NCBI RefSeq assembly: GCF_004683905.1
Contig: NZ_CP038438.1
Location: forward strand, 5,580,001 to 5,644,000
DNA from: Pseudomonas fluorescens
GTDB taxonomy: Bacteria > Pseudomonadota > Gammaproteobacteria > Pseudomonadales > Pseudomonadaceae
Length of the DNA: 64,000 bases
Direction of reading: 5' to 3'
Shown: positions 44,070 through 54,695 of the stretch, piece by piece
Layout: every line of letters begins with the position of its first letter
Numbering within the stretch: the first letter of the stretch is position 1
The notes under the pieces: generated by a model
The model's database searches: none
What the model saw: only the letters and a program-made list of their open reading frames with translations
Told to the model about the DNA's origin: nothing
Program-made: the position numbers and the translations under genes

Positions 44070-44663
44070 ATGCCCAAGGTCGGTATGCAACCCATCCGCC
44101 GCCAACAACTGATCGAAGCCACGTTGCAGGCGGTCGATCAGGTCGGTATGGGGGACGCCAGCATTGCGCTGATCGCCCGTTTGGCCGGTGTCTCGAATGG
44201 CATCATCAGTCACTATTTTCAGGACAAGAACGGCCTGATTGCCGCCACGATGCGGTATCTGATGAATGTCCTCAGCGAGAACGTCACCGCGCGCCGACAG
44301 GCGCTGGCAGACAGCAGCCCACGGGCGCATCTGCAGGTGATCATCGAAGGCAACTTCGACGCCAGCCAGGTCAATGGCCCGGCAATGAAAACCTGGCTGG
44401 CCTTCTGGGCCACCAGCATGCACCAGCCGTCTTTGCACAGGTTGCAGCGGATCAACGATCACCGTCTGTATTCCAACCTGTGCTGCGAGTTCCGCCGTGT
44501 GTTGCCGCTCGAAGATGCGCGCAGCGCCGCGCGTGGACTGGCAGCGTTGATCGACGGCTTGTGGTTGCGCGGCGCGCTGTCGGGAGACGCTTTCGACACG
44601 GCGCAGGCGCAACAGATCGCTTACGAATACATGGATTTCCAATTGGCCAAGCAGGTGAGTTAG
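44070..44663 (+). CDS. betI: Choline-responsive TetR-family repressor
   Basis: This 197-residue repressor of the bet genes is released by choline. The start MPKVGMQPIRRQQLI (44070) is nine bases after AAGGAG; an ATG right at the AAGGAG is too close. The TetR helix-turn-helix lies about 20-60 (IALIARLAGVSNGIISHYFQDKNGL), and the ligand domain holds WLAFWATSMHQPSLHRLQRINDRRL-type family residues. It is the first gene of betIBA. The operator is the palindrome 70 bases upstream. Confidence 0.95.
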   Translation: MPKVGMQPIRRQQLIEATLQAVDQVGMGDASIALIARLAGVSNGIISHYFQDKNGLIAATMRYLMNVLSENVTARRQALADSSPRAHLQVIIEGNFDASQVNGPAMKTWLAFWATSMHQPSLHRLQRINDHRLYSNLCCEFRRVLPLEDARSAARGLAALIDGLWLRGALSGDAFDTAQAQQIAYEYMDFQLAKQVS

Positions 44664-44752
44664 AGCACACAGAAAACGCTCGGCCCCTGAACCGCCATCG
44701 CAGCACCACCGCGATGGTCAACGCCAACCACTAATGCACTTGCGAGGACACT

Positions 44753-46225
44753 ATGGCCCGTTTCGAACTGCAAAAACTCTACATCGATGGCGCGTACTCC
44801 GACGCTGGCAGCGATGCCACTTTCGAAGCCATCAACCCGGCGAACGGTGAAGTCCTCGCCCAAGTGCAACGTGCGACCAAGGAAGACGTCGAGCGTGCTG
44901 TGGTCAGCGCTGAAAAGGGCCAGAAAATCTGGGCCGCGATGACCGCCATGGAGCGTTCGCGCATCCTGCGTCGCGCCGTCGACATCCTGCGCGAGCGCAA
45001 CGATGAGCTGGCTGCTCTGGAAACCCTGGACACCGGTAAAGCCTTCTCCGAAACCAAATACGTCGACATCGTCACCGGCGCCGACGTGCTGGAATACTAC
45101 GCAGGCCTGGTGCCGGCGATCGAAGGCGAGCAGATTCCGCTGCGCGACACTTCCTTCGTCTACACCCGTCGCGAGCCACTGGGCGTGGTCGCCGGTATCG
45201 GCGCGTGGAACTACCCGATCCAGATCGCGCTGTGGAAATCCGCACCGGCCCTGGCTGCTGGTAACGCGATGATCTTCAAGCCAAGCGAAGTCACCTCGCT
45301 GACCACCCTGAAACTGGCCGAAATCTACACCGAAGCCGGCCTGCCAAACGGCGTGTTCAACGTGCTGACCGGCAGCGGCCGTGAAGTCGGCACCTGGCTG
45401 ACCGAGCACCCGCGCATCGAGAAAGTCTCCTTCACCGGCGGCACCGACACCGGCAAGAAAGTCATGGCCAGCGCTTCGGCTTCGTCGCTGAAAGACGTGA
45501 CCATGGAACTGGGCGGCAAGTCGCCGCTGATCATCTGCGACGACGCCGACCTGGATCGCGCCGCCGACACCGCGATGATGGCCAACTTCTACAGCTCCGG
45601 TCAGGTCTGCACCAACGGTACTCGCGTATTCGTACCGAGCCACCTGAAAGCCGCGTTCGAAGCCAAGATTGTCGAGCGCGTCGCGCGCATCCGCATCGGC
45701 AACCCGGAAGACGAAAACACCAACTTCGGTCCACTGGTCAGCTTCGCCCACATGGAAAGCGTGCTGGGTTACATCGCCAAGGGTAAAGAAGAAGGTGCCC
45801 GCGTGCTGTGCGGCGGCGAGCGTCTGACCGACGGCGAATTCGCCAAAGGCGCCTTCGTCGCGCCGACCGTGTTCACCGACTGCACCGACGAAATGACCAT
45901 CGTTCGTGAAGAAATCTTTGGCCCGGTGATGGCGATCCTCTCCTACGAGACCGAAGAAGAAGTGATCCGCCGCGCCAACGACACCGACTTCGGCCTGGCC
46001 GCCGGTATCGTCACCAAAGACCTGAACCGCGCGCACCGCGTGATTCATCAACTGGAAGCCGGTATCTGCTGGATCAACGCCTGGGGCGAGTCCGACGCGA
46101 AGATGCCGGTTGGCGGTTACAAGCAGTCGGGCGTGGGCCGTGAAAACGGCATCAGCTCGCTGACCAACTACACACGCATCAAATCGGTACAGGTCGAGCT
46201 GGGCGATTACGTCTCGGTGTTCTGA
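44753..46225 (+). CDS. betB: Betaine aldehyde dehydrogenase
   Basis: This 490-residue aldehyde dehydrogenase oxidises betaine aldehyde to glycine betaine with NAD(P). Catalytic Cys286 sits in GQVCTNGTR and general base Glu252 in MELGGKSP. IGAWNYPIQIALWKSAPALAAGNA is the cofactor-binding stretch. Length and start agree with the family. It follows betI by 89 bases, and a REPIN lies between it and betA. Confidence 0.96.
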   Translation: MARFELQKLYIDGAYSDAGSDATFEAINPANGEVLAQVQRATKEDVERAVVSAEKGQKIWAAMTAMERSRILRRAVDILRERNDELAALETLDTGKAFSETKYVDIVTGADVLEYYAGLVPAIEGEQIPLRDTSFVYTRREPLGVVAGIGAWNYPIQIALWKSAPALAAGNAMIFKPSEVTSLTTLKLAEIYTEAGLPNGVFNVLTGSGREVGTWLTEHPRIEKVSFTGGTDTGKKVMASASASSLKDVTMELGGKSPLIICDDADLDRAADTAMMANFYSSGQVCTNGTRVFVPSHLKAAFEAKIVERVARIRIGNPEDENTNFGPLVSFAHMESVLGYIAKGKEEGARVLCGGERLTDGEFAKGAFVAPTVFTDCTDEMTIVREEIFGPVMAILSYETEEEVIRRANDTDFGLAAGIVTKDLNRAHRVIHQLEAGICWINAWGESDAKMPVGGYKQSGVGRENGISSLTNYTRIKSVQVELGDYVSVF

Positions 46226-46251
46226 TCTGACGCAGAGTCTGGATGGGGCCT

Positions 46252-46384
46252 TTGTGGTGAGGGGATTTATCCCCGACGGGCTGCGAAGCAGCCCCCATCC
46301 AGACCCTGCAACTCTCCAGACAGAACTCATTCGCTGGCTTTACGACTGCTGCGCAGCCGGTCGGGGATAAATCCCCTCTCCACA
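46252..46384. repeat. REPIN-type inverted repeat (GGGGATTTATCCCC class) between betB and betA
   Basis: TTGTGGTGAGGGGATTTATC and an inverted copy ending CCCCTCTCCACAG, about 85 bases apart. It lies inside the betIBA operon. Confidence 0.88.
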
Positions 46385-46461
46385 GGGGATTTTCTCCTCA
46401 CCACAGGTTTTGCAGTGTTCCGGCGATCTTGACCTGACCACATCTAAAGAGGGTGCATTCA

Positions 46462-48165
46462 ATGTCCCAAGAATTCGATTACATCATCATCGGTGCCGGC
46501 TCGGCCGGTAACACCCTGGCGACCCGTCTGACTGAAGACGAAGGCGTCACCGTTCTGCTGCTCGAAGCAGGCGGCCCGGACTACCGTTTCGACTTCCGCA
46601 CGCAAATGCCGGCTGCACTGGCATTCCCGCTGCAAGGTCGTCGCTACAACTGGGCGTACGAAACCGATCCGGAGCCACACATGGACGGCCGCCGGATGGA
46701 GTGCGGTCGCGGCAAAGGCCTCGGCGGCTCCTCGCTGATCAACGGCATGTGCTACATCCGTGGCAACGCGATGGACTACGACGGCTGGGCGAAGCTGCCA
46801 GGTCTGGAAGACTGGTCGTACCTCGACTGCCTGCCGTACTTCCGTAAAGCGGAAACCCGCGATATCGGCCCGAACGACTACCACGGTGGCGACGGCCCGG
46901 TCAGCGTGACCACGCCGAAGGCGGGCAACAACCCGCTGTTCCACGCCATGGTTGAAGCCGGCGTGCAGGCCGGTTACCCGCGCACCGAAGACTTGAACGG
47001 CTACCAGCAGGAAGGCTTCGGCCCGATGGACCGCACCGTGACGCCGAACGGCCGTCGTGCTTCCACCGCCCGTGGCTACCTCGACGTCGCCAAAAAGCGC
47101 TCGACCCTGACCATCGTCACCCACGCCCTGACCGACAAGATTCTGTTCGAAGGCAAGCGTGCGGTCGGCGTGCGTTACCTGGTCGGTTCGGCAGAAGAGC
47201 GTGTTGAAGCCAAAGCGCGCAAAGAAGTCCTGCTGTGCTCCGGCGCCATCGCTTCGCCGCAGATTCTGCAGCGCTCCGGTGTCGGCCCGGCAAAACTGCT
47301 AGAGAGCCTCGACGTCCCGGTGGTCCACGACCTGCCGGGCGTCGGTGAAAACCTGCAGGATCACCTTGAGCTGTACCTGCAATACGCCTGCACCCAACCG
47401 GTCTCGCTGTACCCGTCGCTGCTCTGGTACAACCAGCCGGCCATCGGTGCCGAGTGGCTGTTCAACGGCACCGGCATCGGCGCCAGCAACCAGTTCGAAG
47501 CCGGCGGTTTCATCCGTTCGCGTCCGGAATTCGAGTGGCCGAACATCCAGTACCACTTCCTGCCGGTAGCGATTAACTACAACGGCAGCAATGGTGTGAA
47601 AGAGCACGGCTTCCAGGCACACATGGGTTCCATGCGTTCGCCGAGTCGTGGCCGCATCCAGTTGAAGTCCAAGGATCCGCGTCAGCACCCGAGCATCCTG
47701 TTCAACTACATGGCCACCGAGCAGGACTGGCAGGAGTTCCGTGACGGCATCCGCCTGACCCGCGAAATCATGCAACAGCCTGCGCTGGACGCTTTCCGTG
47801 GCCGCGAAATCAGCCCGGGCATCGAAGTGCAAACCGATGAGCAACTGGACAAGTTCATCCGCGAGCACGCCGAAACCGCGTTCCACCCGTCCTGCTCGTG
47901 CAAGATGGGCACCGACGAGATGGCGGTTGTGGATGGCGAAGGTCGCGTGCACGGTATGCAGAGCCTGCGTGTGGTCGACGCTTCGATCATGCCGATCATC
48001 ACCACCGGTAACCTGAACGCGCCGACGATCATGATCGCCGAGAAAATCGCCGACAAGATCCGTGGCCGCAAGCCTCTGCCGCGTAGCAATGCTGCCTACT
48101 ACGTTGCTGGCGGTGCGCCAGTGAAGGGCAAGCCGATGCGTGATATCACCCCGGCTGCTCAGTAA
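46462..48165 (+). CDS. betA: Choline dehydrogenase
   Basis: This 567-residue GMC flavoenzyme oxidises choline to betaine aldehyde. The start MSQEFDYIIIGAGSAGNTLA (46462) is preceded by AGAGGGTG. The FAD motif is IIIGAGSAGNTLA (about 7-19), GRGKGLGGSSLINGMCYIRG is the GMC signature 1 region, and the C-terminal HPSCSCKMG and NLNAPTIMIAEK carry the catalytic His and Asn regions. It is membrane-associated by family. It is the last gene of betIBA. Confidence 0.96.
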   Translation: MSQEFDYIIIGAGSAGNTLATRLTEDEGVTVLLLEAGGPDYRFDFRTQMPAALAFPLQGRRYNWAYETDPEPHMDGRRMECGRGKGLGGSSLINGMCYIRGNAMDYDGWAKLPGLEDWSYLDCLPYFRKAETRDIGPNDYHGGDGPVSVTTPKAGNNPLFHAMVEAGVQAGYPRTEDLNGYQQEGFGPMDRTVTPNGRRASTARGYLDVAKKRSTLTIVTHALTDKILFEGKRAVGVRYLVGSAEERVEAKARKEVLLCSGAIASPQILQRSGVGPAKLLESLDVPVVHDLPGVGENLQDHLELYLQYACTQPVSLYPSLLWYNQPAIGAEWLFNGTGIGASNQFEAGGFIRSRPEFEWPNIQYHFLPVAINYNGSNGVKEHGFQAHMGSMRSPSRGRIQLKSKDPRQHPSILFNYMATEQDWQEFRDGIRLTREIMQQPALDAFRGREISPGIEVQTDEQLDKFIREHAETAFHPSCSCKMGTDEMAVVDGEGRVHGMQSLRVVDASIMPIITTGNLNAPTIMIAEKIADKIRGRKPLPRSNAAYYVAGGAPVKGKPMRDITPAAQ

Positions 48166-48204
48166 GACGTAATACCGAGGCGCTACCTTCGTCGGAACGC
48201 CGCC

Positions 48205-48268
48205 CGGAGACAAGCTCGCTCCCACATTGGAATGCATTTCAAAGGTGGGAGCGAGCTTGCTCGCGAAG
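48205..48268. repeat. Partly decayed REP pair
   Basis: The right arm TGGGAGCGAGCTTGCTCGCG is intact, but the left arm reads GGAGACAAGCTCGCTCCCAC and has lost the CGCGAG part. Confidence 0.8.
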
Positions 48269-48436
48269 GGGCCCTCACATTCAGCACAAATTCCCCTGCT
48301 GCACAGTAAATCCTCCTACACCCCCTCTTCACTTGATCCTACCCCCACGCAGGCCTACTCTAGACCTCGCGCAATCGTTTCCCCCCTCCCCGCCGAATCG
48401 CTTCACCCCGCAACTCCATAACAAGGAGGTTCCCGA

Positions 48437-49879
48437 ATGTTCGATTTCCACCCCCAGCTCAAGCAGCGCTTCGCTGCCTTGCGCACGGGCGCCGAGTTTT
48501 TTTCCCTGCGGTATGTACGCGAGTCCGGCCAGTACCTGTCGGTGCGCAAGAACGTCGCCGAGCCGCCAAGCCTGAGCCGCGACGAAGGCGCGATGCTCAC
48601 TGTGCGCGTCAACGGCGTCGAGGCTTACGCGGCGACCAACGACCTGTCGCAGCAAGGCCTGCAAGCCGCCCTTGAGCGCGCCGAACAGCAGGCCCGGCGA
48701 CTGAAGCCGCACGCCTTGCTCGACCTGCGCAACCAGCCGGTGTCGAGCGATCGCGCTGATTACTTTTCGCCCAATCTTGAGCAACCCTTCCCGTCCCTGA
48801 GCGAATGCTTCGAGCTGCTCGGCGCGGAATCCGCCTCGGTGCCAAAGGATGAGCGCCTGGTGAACTGGGAAGCGAGCATCGGCATCACCCACGTCGAGCA
48901 GATCTACCTGAGCAGCGCCGGTGCCGAATTGCGCCAGGCCCAGCGCTTCGTCTATCCGAGCCTGGATGTCACCGCCTACGACGGCCACGACAGCCAGACC
49001 CGCTCCCTCGGCCGCGAGAACTTCGGCCAGCAGGGCGGCGCGGACGTGATCAGCCGTTGCGGCCTGGTCGGCGCCGGCCCGAAAGTGGCCGATCAGGCCC
49101 TGCAACTGCTGCTCGCGCCGAACACCCCGCAAGGGCCGCGCGATCTGTTGCTGATGCCTGACCAGATGATGCTGCAGATCCACGAGTCGATCGGGCACCC
49201 GCTGGAGCTCGACCGCATCCTCGGTGACGAGCGCAATTACGCCGGCACCAGCTTCGTCAAAACCAGCGACTTCGGCAGCCTGCAATACGGCTCGAAGCTG
49301 CTCAACGTGACCTTCGACCCGGACATTCCCGAAGAGCTGGCCAGCTACGGCCACGATGACGACGGGACCAAGGCCAGCAAACAATTCCTGATTCGCGAAG
49401 GCTTGCTGCTGCGGCCACTGGGGGGCGCGCTGTCGCAGTTCCGCGCCGGTCTCGACGGCGTTGCCAACAGCCGCGCCTGCGGCTGGAACCGGCCGCCGAT
49501 CGACCGCATGGCCAACCTCAACATCGAGCCGGGCGATCAGTCGCTGACGCAACTGATCAGCGGCATCGAGCATGGCATTCTGATGAGCACCAACCGTTCG
49601 TGGTCGATTGACGACGCGCGCAACAAATTCCAGTTCGGTTGCGAGTGGGGTCAGTTGATCGAGAACGGTGAACTTAAAGGTGTGGTGAAAAATCCGAACT
49701 ACCGGGGCATATCCGCGCACTTCTGGAAGAGTCTGCGCGCGGTCGGCGATGCCGGCACCCGTAGGGTGCTGGGCACGCCAAACTGCGGCAAGGGCGAGCC
49801 GAACCAGGTGATCCGCGTCGGCCACGCTTCACCGGCCTGCGTATTCAGCAACGTTGATGTGTTTGGGGGAGACGCCTGA
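48437..49879 (+). CDS. TldD-like metalloprotease
   Basis: This 480-residue TldD/PmbA-family protein has an intact zinc motif His249-Glu250-x3-His254 (HESIGH) and the C-terminal NCGKGEPNQ with the third-ligand Cys region. TldD with TldE cleaves unfolded peptides and processes some ribosomal peptides (microcin B17) and CcdA. Pseudomonads normally have a housekeeping tldD and pmbA elsewhere, so this pair is probably a paralogous set. AAGGAGG lies upstream. The stop overlaps the next start (TGATG). Confidence 0.9.
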   Translation: MFDFHPQLKQRFAALRTGAEFFSLRYVRESGQYLSVRKNVAEPPSLSRDEGAMLTVRVNGVEAYAATNDLSQQGLQAALERAEQQARRLKPHALLDLRNQPVSSDRADYFSPNLEQPFPSLSECFELLGAESASVPKDERLVNWEASIGITHVEQIYLSSAGAELRQAQRFVYPSLDVTAYDGHDSQTRSLGRENFGQQGGADVISRCGLVGAGPKVADQALQLLLAPNTPQGPRDLLLMPDQMMLQIHESIGHPLELDRILGDERNYAGTSFVKTSDFGSLQYGSKLLNVTFDPDIPEELASYGHDDDGTKASKQFLIREGLLLRPLGGALSQFRAGLDGVANSRACGWNRPPIDRMANLNIEPGDQSLTQLISGIEHGILMSTNRSWSIDDARNKFQFGCEWGQLIENGELKGVVKNPNYRGISAHFWKSLRAVGDAGTRRVLGTPNCGKGEPNQVIRVGHASPACVFSNVDVFGGDA

Positions 49880-51216
49880 TGAGCATTTCGAAGAGTCAGT
49901 CCGACGCCTTCAAGGTCATGGTCAATTGGCTGCGCGACAGCGTGCGCGAGCCGGAACAATTCACCCTCAGCTATGCCGCCGAATCCTCGGCGTTCGTGCG
50001 TTTCAATCACGCCAAGGTGCGTCAGGCCGGCCAGGTGCAGCAAGCCGACGTCGGGCTGAAGCTGATCAACGACGGGCGTCACGCCGATCTGCACATCACC
50101 CTGTCCGGTGATCAGGAAGCCGATCTGCAACGCCTCGCCGAAGGCCTGCAACAACTGCGCGAAACCCTGCCGCTGCTGCCACAGGATCCGTACCTGCTGC
50201 TCAACCACAACGGCTGGCAGAGCAACAACGTGCAGGAACATCCGCTGCCGGACACCGAGCAGGTAGTCGAGGAAATCTGCACCGCTGCTGAAGGTCTGGA
50301 TCTGGTCGGATTCTATGCTGCCGGCCCGATCAGCCGCGGTTTCGCCAGTTCCTCGGGGGCGTTCGGCTGGCATCAGGCCAACAGCTTCAACTTCGACTTC
50401 AGCCTGTTCCACGACAACGGCGAAGCAGTGAAAGCCAGCTACGCCGGGCACGAGTGGAGCAGCGAAGGCTTCACCCGACGCTTCCAGCAGGCCCGCGAGC
50501 AACTGGCGTTCCTTGGTCGACCGTTACGCACCCTCGCACCGGGGCAATACCGCGCGTACCTGGCGCCGGCCGCGCTGGAAGAAATCATGGGCATGCTCAG
50601 CTGGGGCGGCTTCTCGGCGCAGTCGATTGCCAGCAAAAGCAGCCCGCTGCAGAAGCTGTATGTCGGCGATCAGACGTTCAGTCCGCTGGTCTCGCTGGAT
50701 GAGCAAGTCAGCGGTTCGTTGAGCCCGGCATTCTCCGGCGAGGGTTATCCGCGCAGCGATCTGCGGCTGATTGTCGAAGGCAAGGCCGGCGATCAACTGG
50801 TCGGTTCGCGCAGTGCCGCCGAGTACGGCCTGACCGCCAACGGCGCCAGCGGCGGTGAAATGCCAAGTGCGCTGAACATGGCCGCCGGTGATCTGTCACA
50901 GGCAGAGATCCTCAAGCAGTTGGGCACCGGGCTGTACATCAGCAATCTGTGGTACCTGAACTACTCGGATCAACCGGCGGCGCGCCTGACCGGCATGACC
51001 CGCTTCGCAACTTTCTGGGTCGAGAACGGCGAGATTCAGGCGCCGGTCAGCACCATGCGCTTCGACGACAGCGCCTACAGTCTGCTGGGTTCGCAGCTGG
51101 AAGCATTGACCGCCGAGCGTGAGTTGCTGCTGTCGGCGAGCACGTATAGCCAGCGCAATACCTCGTCGGCGTTGTTGCCGGGGGCGCTGGTGAGCCGACT
51201 GACCTTGACCCTGTAA
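49879..51216 (+). CDS. TldE/PmbA-like partner protein
   Basis: This 445-residue TldD/PmbA-family protein lacks the HExxxH motif, as expected for the non-catalytic TldE-type partner that completes the protease heterodimer. Family features are SAFVRFNHAKVRQAG near the N-terminus, SKSSPLQKLYVGDQTFSPLVSLDE, and a C-terminal TRFATFWVENGEI stretch. It is translated with the TldD-like gene through a TGATG overlap. Substrate unknown; no precursor-peptide gene was seen nearby. Confidence 0.88.
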   Translation: MSISKSQSDAFKVMVNWLRDSVREPEQFTLSYAAESSAFVRFNHAKVRQAGQVQQADVGLKLINDGRHADLHITLSGDQEADLQRLAEGLQQLRETLPLLPQDPYLLLNHNGWQSNNVQEHPLPDTEQVVEEICTAAEGLDLVGFYAAGPISRGFASSSGAFGWHQANSFNFDFSLFHDNGEAVKASYAGHEWSSEGFTRRFQQAREQLAFLGRPLRTLAPGQYRAYLAPAALEEIMGMLSWGGFSAQSIASKSSPLQKLYVGDQTFSPLVSLDEQVSGSLSPAFSGEGYPRSDLRLIVEGKAGDQLVGSRSAAEYGLTANGASGGEMPSALNMAAGDLSQAEILKQLGTGLYISNLWYLNYSDQPAARLTGMTRFATFWVENGEIQAPVSTMRFDDSAYSLLGSQLEALTAERELLLSASTYSQRNTSSALLPGALVSRLTLTL

Positions 51217-51261
51217 ACGCAAACCTCCAGCACACCTTGGGATCAAGTACTGGAGTGAACC

Positions 51262-51369
51262 CTGTGGCGAGGGGATTTATCCCCGATGGGTCGCGTAGCG
51301 GCCCCGCTTTTAAAATCAAATGCAGGGGACTGCTGCGCAGTCCATCGGGGATAAATCCCCTCACCACAG
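51262..51369. repeat. REPIN-type inverted repeat (GGGGATTTATCCCC class)
   Basis: CTGTGGCGAGGGGATTTATC and an inverted copy ending CCCCTCACCACAG, about 60 bases apart. Confidence 0.88.
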
Positions 51370-51418
51370 AGTTTCATGCACAACAAGCCATTTGGATTAA
51401 CCACCCACAAGAGGTTCC

Positions 51419-52858
51419 ATGCCCACTCGCCCGCCTCTCGACGCCATCACCGCCCGCTGGTTGCCGTGGGTCGTCGCCATTGCTTTCTTCATGCAGTCCC
51501 TCGACGGGACCATCCTCAACACCGCCCTGCCGGCCATGGCCCGGGATCTGGCCGAAGACCCGTTGCGCATGCAAGGTGTGGTCATCGCCTACATGCTCAC
51601 CGTGGCCTTGCTGATTCCGGCCTCCGGCTGGATCGCCGATCGCTTCGGCACCAAGAAGATCTTCTTCGGCGCGATCCTGCTGTTCAGTTTCGGCTCGCTG
51701 CTCTGCGCGTTATCGAGCAGCCTGAGCATGCTGGTCGGCGCGCGGGTGATCCAGGGTCTGGGCGGCGCATTGATGTTGCCGGTCGGACGGCTGGTGGTGC
51801 TGCGCGCCTACCCGCGTTCGGAGCTGGTGCGGATCATGGGTTTCATCACCATTCCCGGCCTGCTCGGCCCGCTGATCGGCCCGACCATGGGCGGCTGGAT
51901 GGTGCAATACCTGACGTGGCACTGGATTTTCCTGATCAACCTGCCGGTCGGTGTTCTCGGCTGCTACGCGGTGTGGAAATTCATCCCCGACCTGCGCGGT
52001 ACTGAACGCACGCGCTTCGATAGCCTCGGTTTCCTGCTGTTTGGCGCGGCGATGATCCTGATCACCATCGCCATGGAAGGTCTGGGCGAATTGCACTTGC
52101 CGCACCTGCGGGTGATGCTGCTGCTGTTCGGCGGTCTGGCCTGTCTGGCGGCGTACTGGCTGCGCGCCGGGCGCGTCGAAAATCCGCTGTTCGCCCCTTC
52201 ACTGTTTAAGACGCGGACTTTCGCGGTGGGGATCATCGGCAACCTGTTCGCCCGTCTGGGCAGCGGCGCCCTGCCGTTTCTGGTGCCATTGCTGCTACAG
52301 GTGGCGCTGGGTTATTCGCCATCGCAAGCCGGGATGAGCATGTTGCCGCTGGCTGCAGCGGCGATGTTTGCCAAGTGGATGGCGCGACCACTGATCGAAC
52401 GCCTCGGCTATCGCATCGTACTCACCGGCAACACCCTCGCGCTGGGGATCATGCTGGCGAGCATGGGTCTGGTCAGCGAGCAGACGCCTTATTGGCTGCT
52501 GCTGTGCCTGCTGGCGGTGCTCGGCGCGATCAACTCGCTGCAATTCACCGCGATGAACACCGTGACCCTGATCGACCTCGACGACGCCAGCGCCAGCAGC
52601 GGCAACAGTTTGCTGTCGGTGGTGGCGCAATTGTCGCTGAGTCTGGGCGTGGCCTGTGCCGGTGCGTTGCTTGGTGGCTTCACGGCGGAGATCGGCAACG
52701 ATGGCGTCGAGACCGTGCTGGGTGCGTTCCAGCTGACCTTTGTTACCGTCGGAATCATGGCGATGCTGGCAGCGACGATCTTCTCGCAACTGTCGAAAGA
52801 GGACGGTCGCCGGGTCAAACGCCCGGATGAACATCCGGATGAGCACATTGAACACTAG
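51419..52858 (+). CDS. DHA2-type MFS multidrug exporter (MdtD-like)
   Basis: This 479-residue major facilitator protein has fourteen predicted membrane segments. The motif D1-type QSLDGTILNTALPAMARDL (about 26-44) and motif A WIADRFGTKKIFF (about 77-89) place it in the DHA2 drug/proton antiporter group, close in pattern to MdtD. The C-terminus is short and charged (EDGRRVKRPDEHPDEHIEH). Substrate cannot be predicted. It is probably a single gene between two REPINs. Confidence 0.9.
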   Translation: MPTRPPLDAITARWLPWVVAIAFFMQSLDGTILNTALPAMARDLAEDPLRMQGVVIAYMLTVALLIPASGWIADRFGTKKIFFGAILLFSFGSLLCALSSSLSMLVGARVIQGLGGALMLPVGRLVVLRAYPRSELVRIMGFITIPGLLGPLIGPTMGGWMVQYLTWHWIFLINLPVGVLGCYAVWKFIPDLRGTERTRFDSLGFLLFGAAMILITIAMEGLGELHLPHLRVMLLLFGGLACLAAYWLRAGRVENPLFAPSLFKTRTFAVGIIGNLFARLGSGALPFLVPLLLQVALGYSPSQAGMSMLPLAAAAMFAKWMARPLIERLGYRIVLTGNTLALGIMLASMGLVSEQTPYWLLLCLLAVLGAINSLQFTAMNTVTLIDLDDASASSGNSLLSVVAQLSLSLGVACAGALLGGFTAEIGNDGVETVLGAFQLTFVTVGIMAMLAATIFSQLSKEDGRRVKRPDEHPDEHIEH

Positions 52859-52883
52859 GCAGTGTCATGTCTTGTGAATGCTT

Positions 52884-53020
52884 TTGTGGTGAGGGGATTT
52901 ATCCCCGATGGGGTGCGAAGCAGCCCCATAATCTGCCGCCTCAGTACATCTGGCTGATCGCGTTCAACCTTTTCAGGGGGTGCTGCGCACCCCATCGGGG
53001 ATAAATCCCCTCGCCACAAA
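52884..53020. repeat. REPIN-type inverted repeat (GGGGATTTATCCCC class)
   Basis: TTTGTGGTGAGGGGATTTAT and an inverted copy ending CCCCTCGCCACAA, with inner GGGGTGCGAAGCAGCCCC and GGTGCTGCGCACCCC arms. Confidence 0.88.
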
Positions 53021-53157
53021 GGCTCCCTCGCCACAGGTTTATCTTCATTCAAGGAAAGCCTGGGGGAATGAAATCAGGCACTGTTCGTCCAGAACTTTCG
53101 AGGAAAGTGGCACGGGGCTGCTACACTGCGCGACATTTTGTTTTGCAGGCCAGTCCC

Positions 53158-54543
<1,386 letters not shown>

Positions 54544-54568
54544 ACGGTCTACCATCCAAAGTAGATCC

Positions 54569-54660
54569 CTGTGGGAGCGGGCTTGCTCGCGAATGCGGTG
54601 TATCAGGCGACTTATGTGTCAACTGACATACCGCATTCGCGAGCAAGCCCGCTCCCACAG
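54569..54660. repeat. REPIN-type inverted repeat
   Basis: CTGTGGGAGCGGGCTTGCTC and its inverted copy flank about 45 bases, between dbpA and the YhiN-like gene. Confidence 0.9.
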
Positions 54661-54695
54661 TTTGTTTTGTAGCGACCTACCAAGAGGACACCGTT

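Noticed and set aside
44660..46330. 556-codon open frame on the minus strand
   Set aside because: It is antisense to betB, which has all aldehyde dehydrogenase catalytic motifs.
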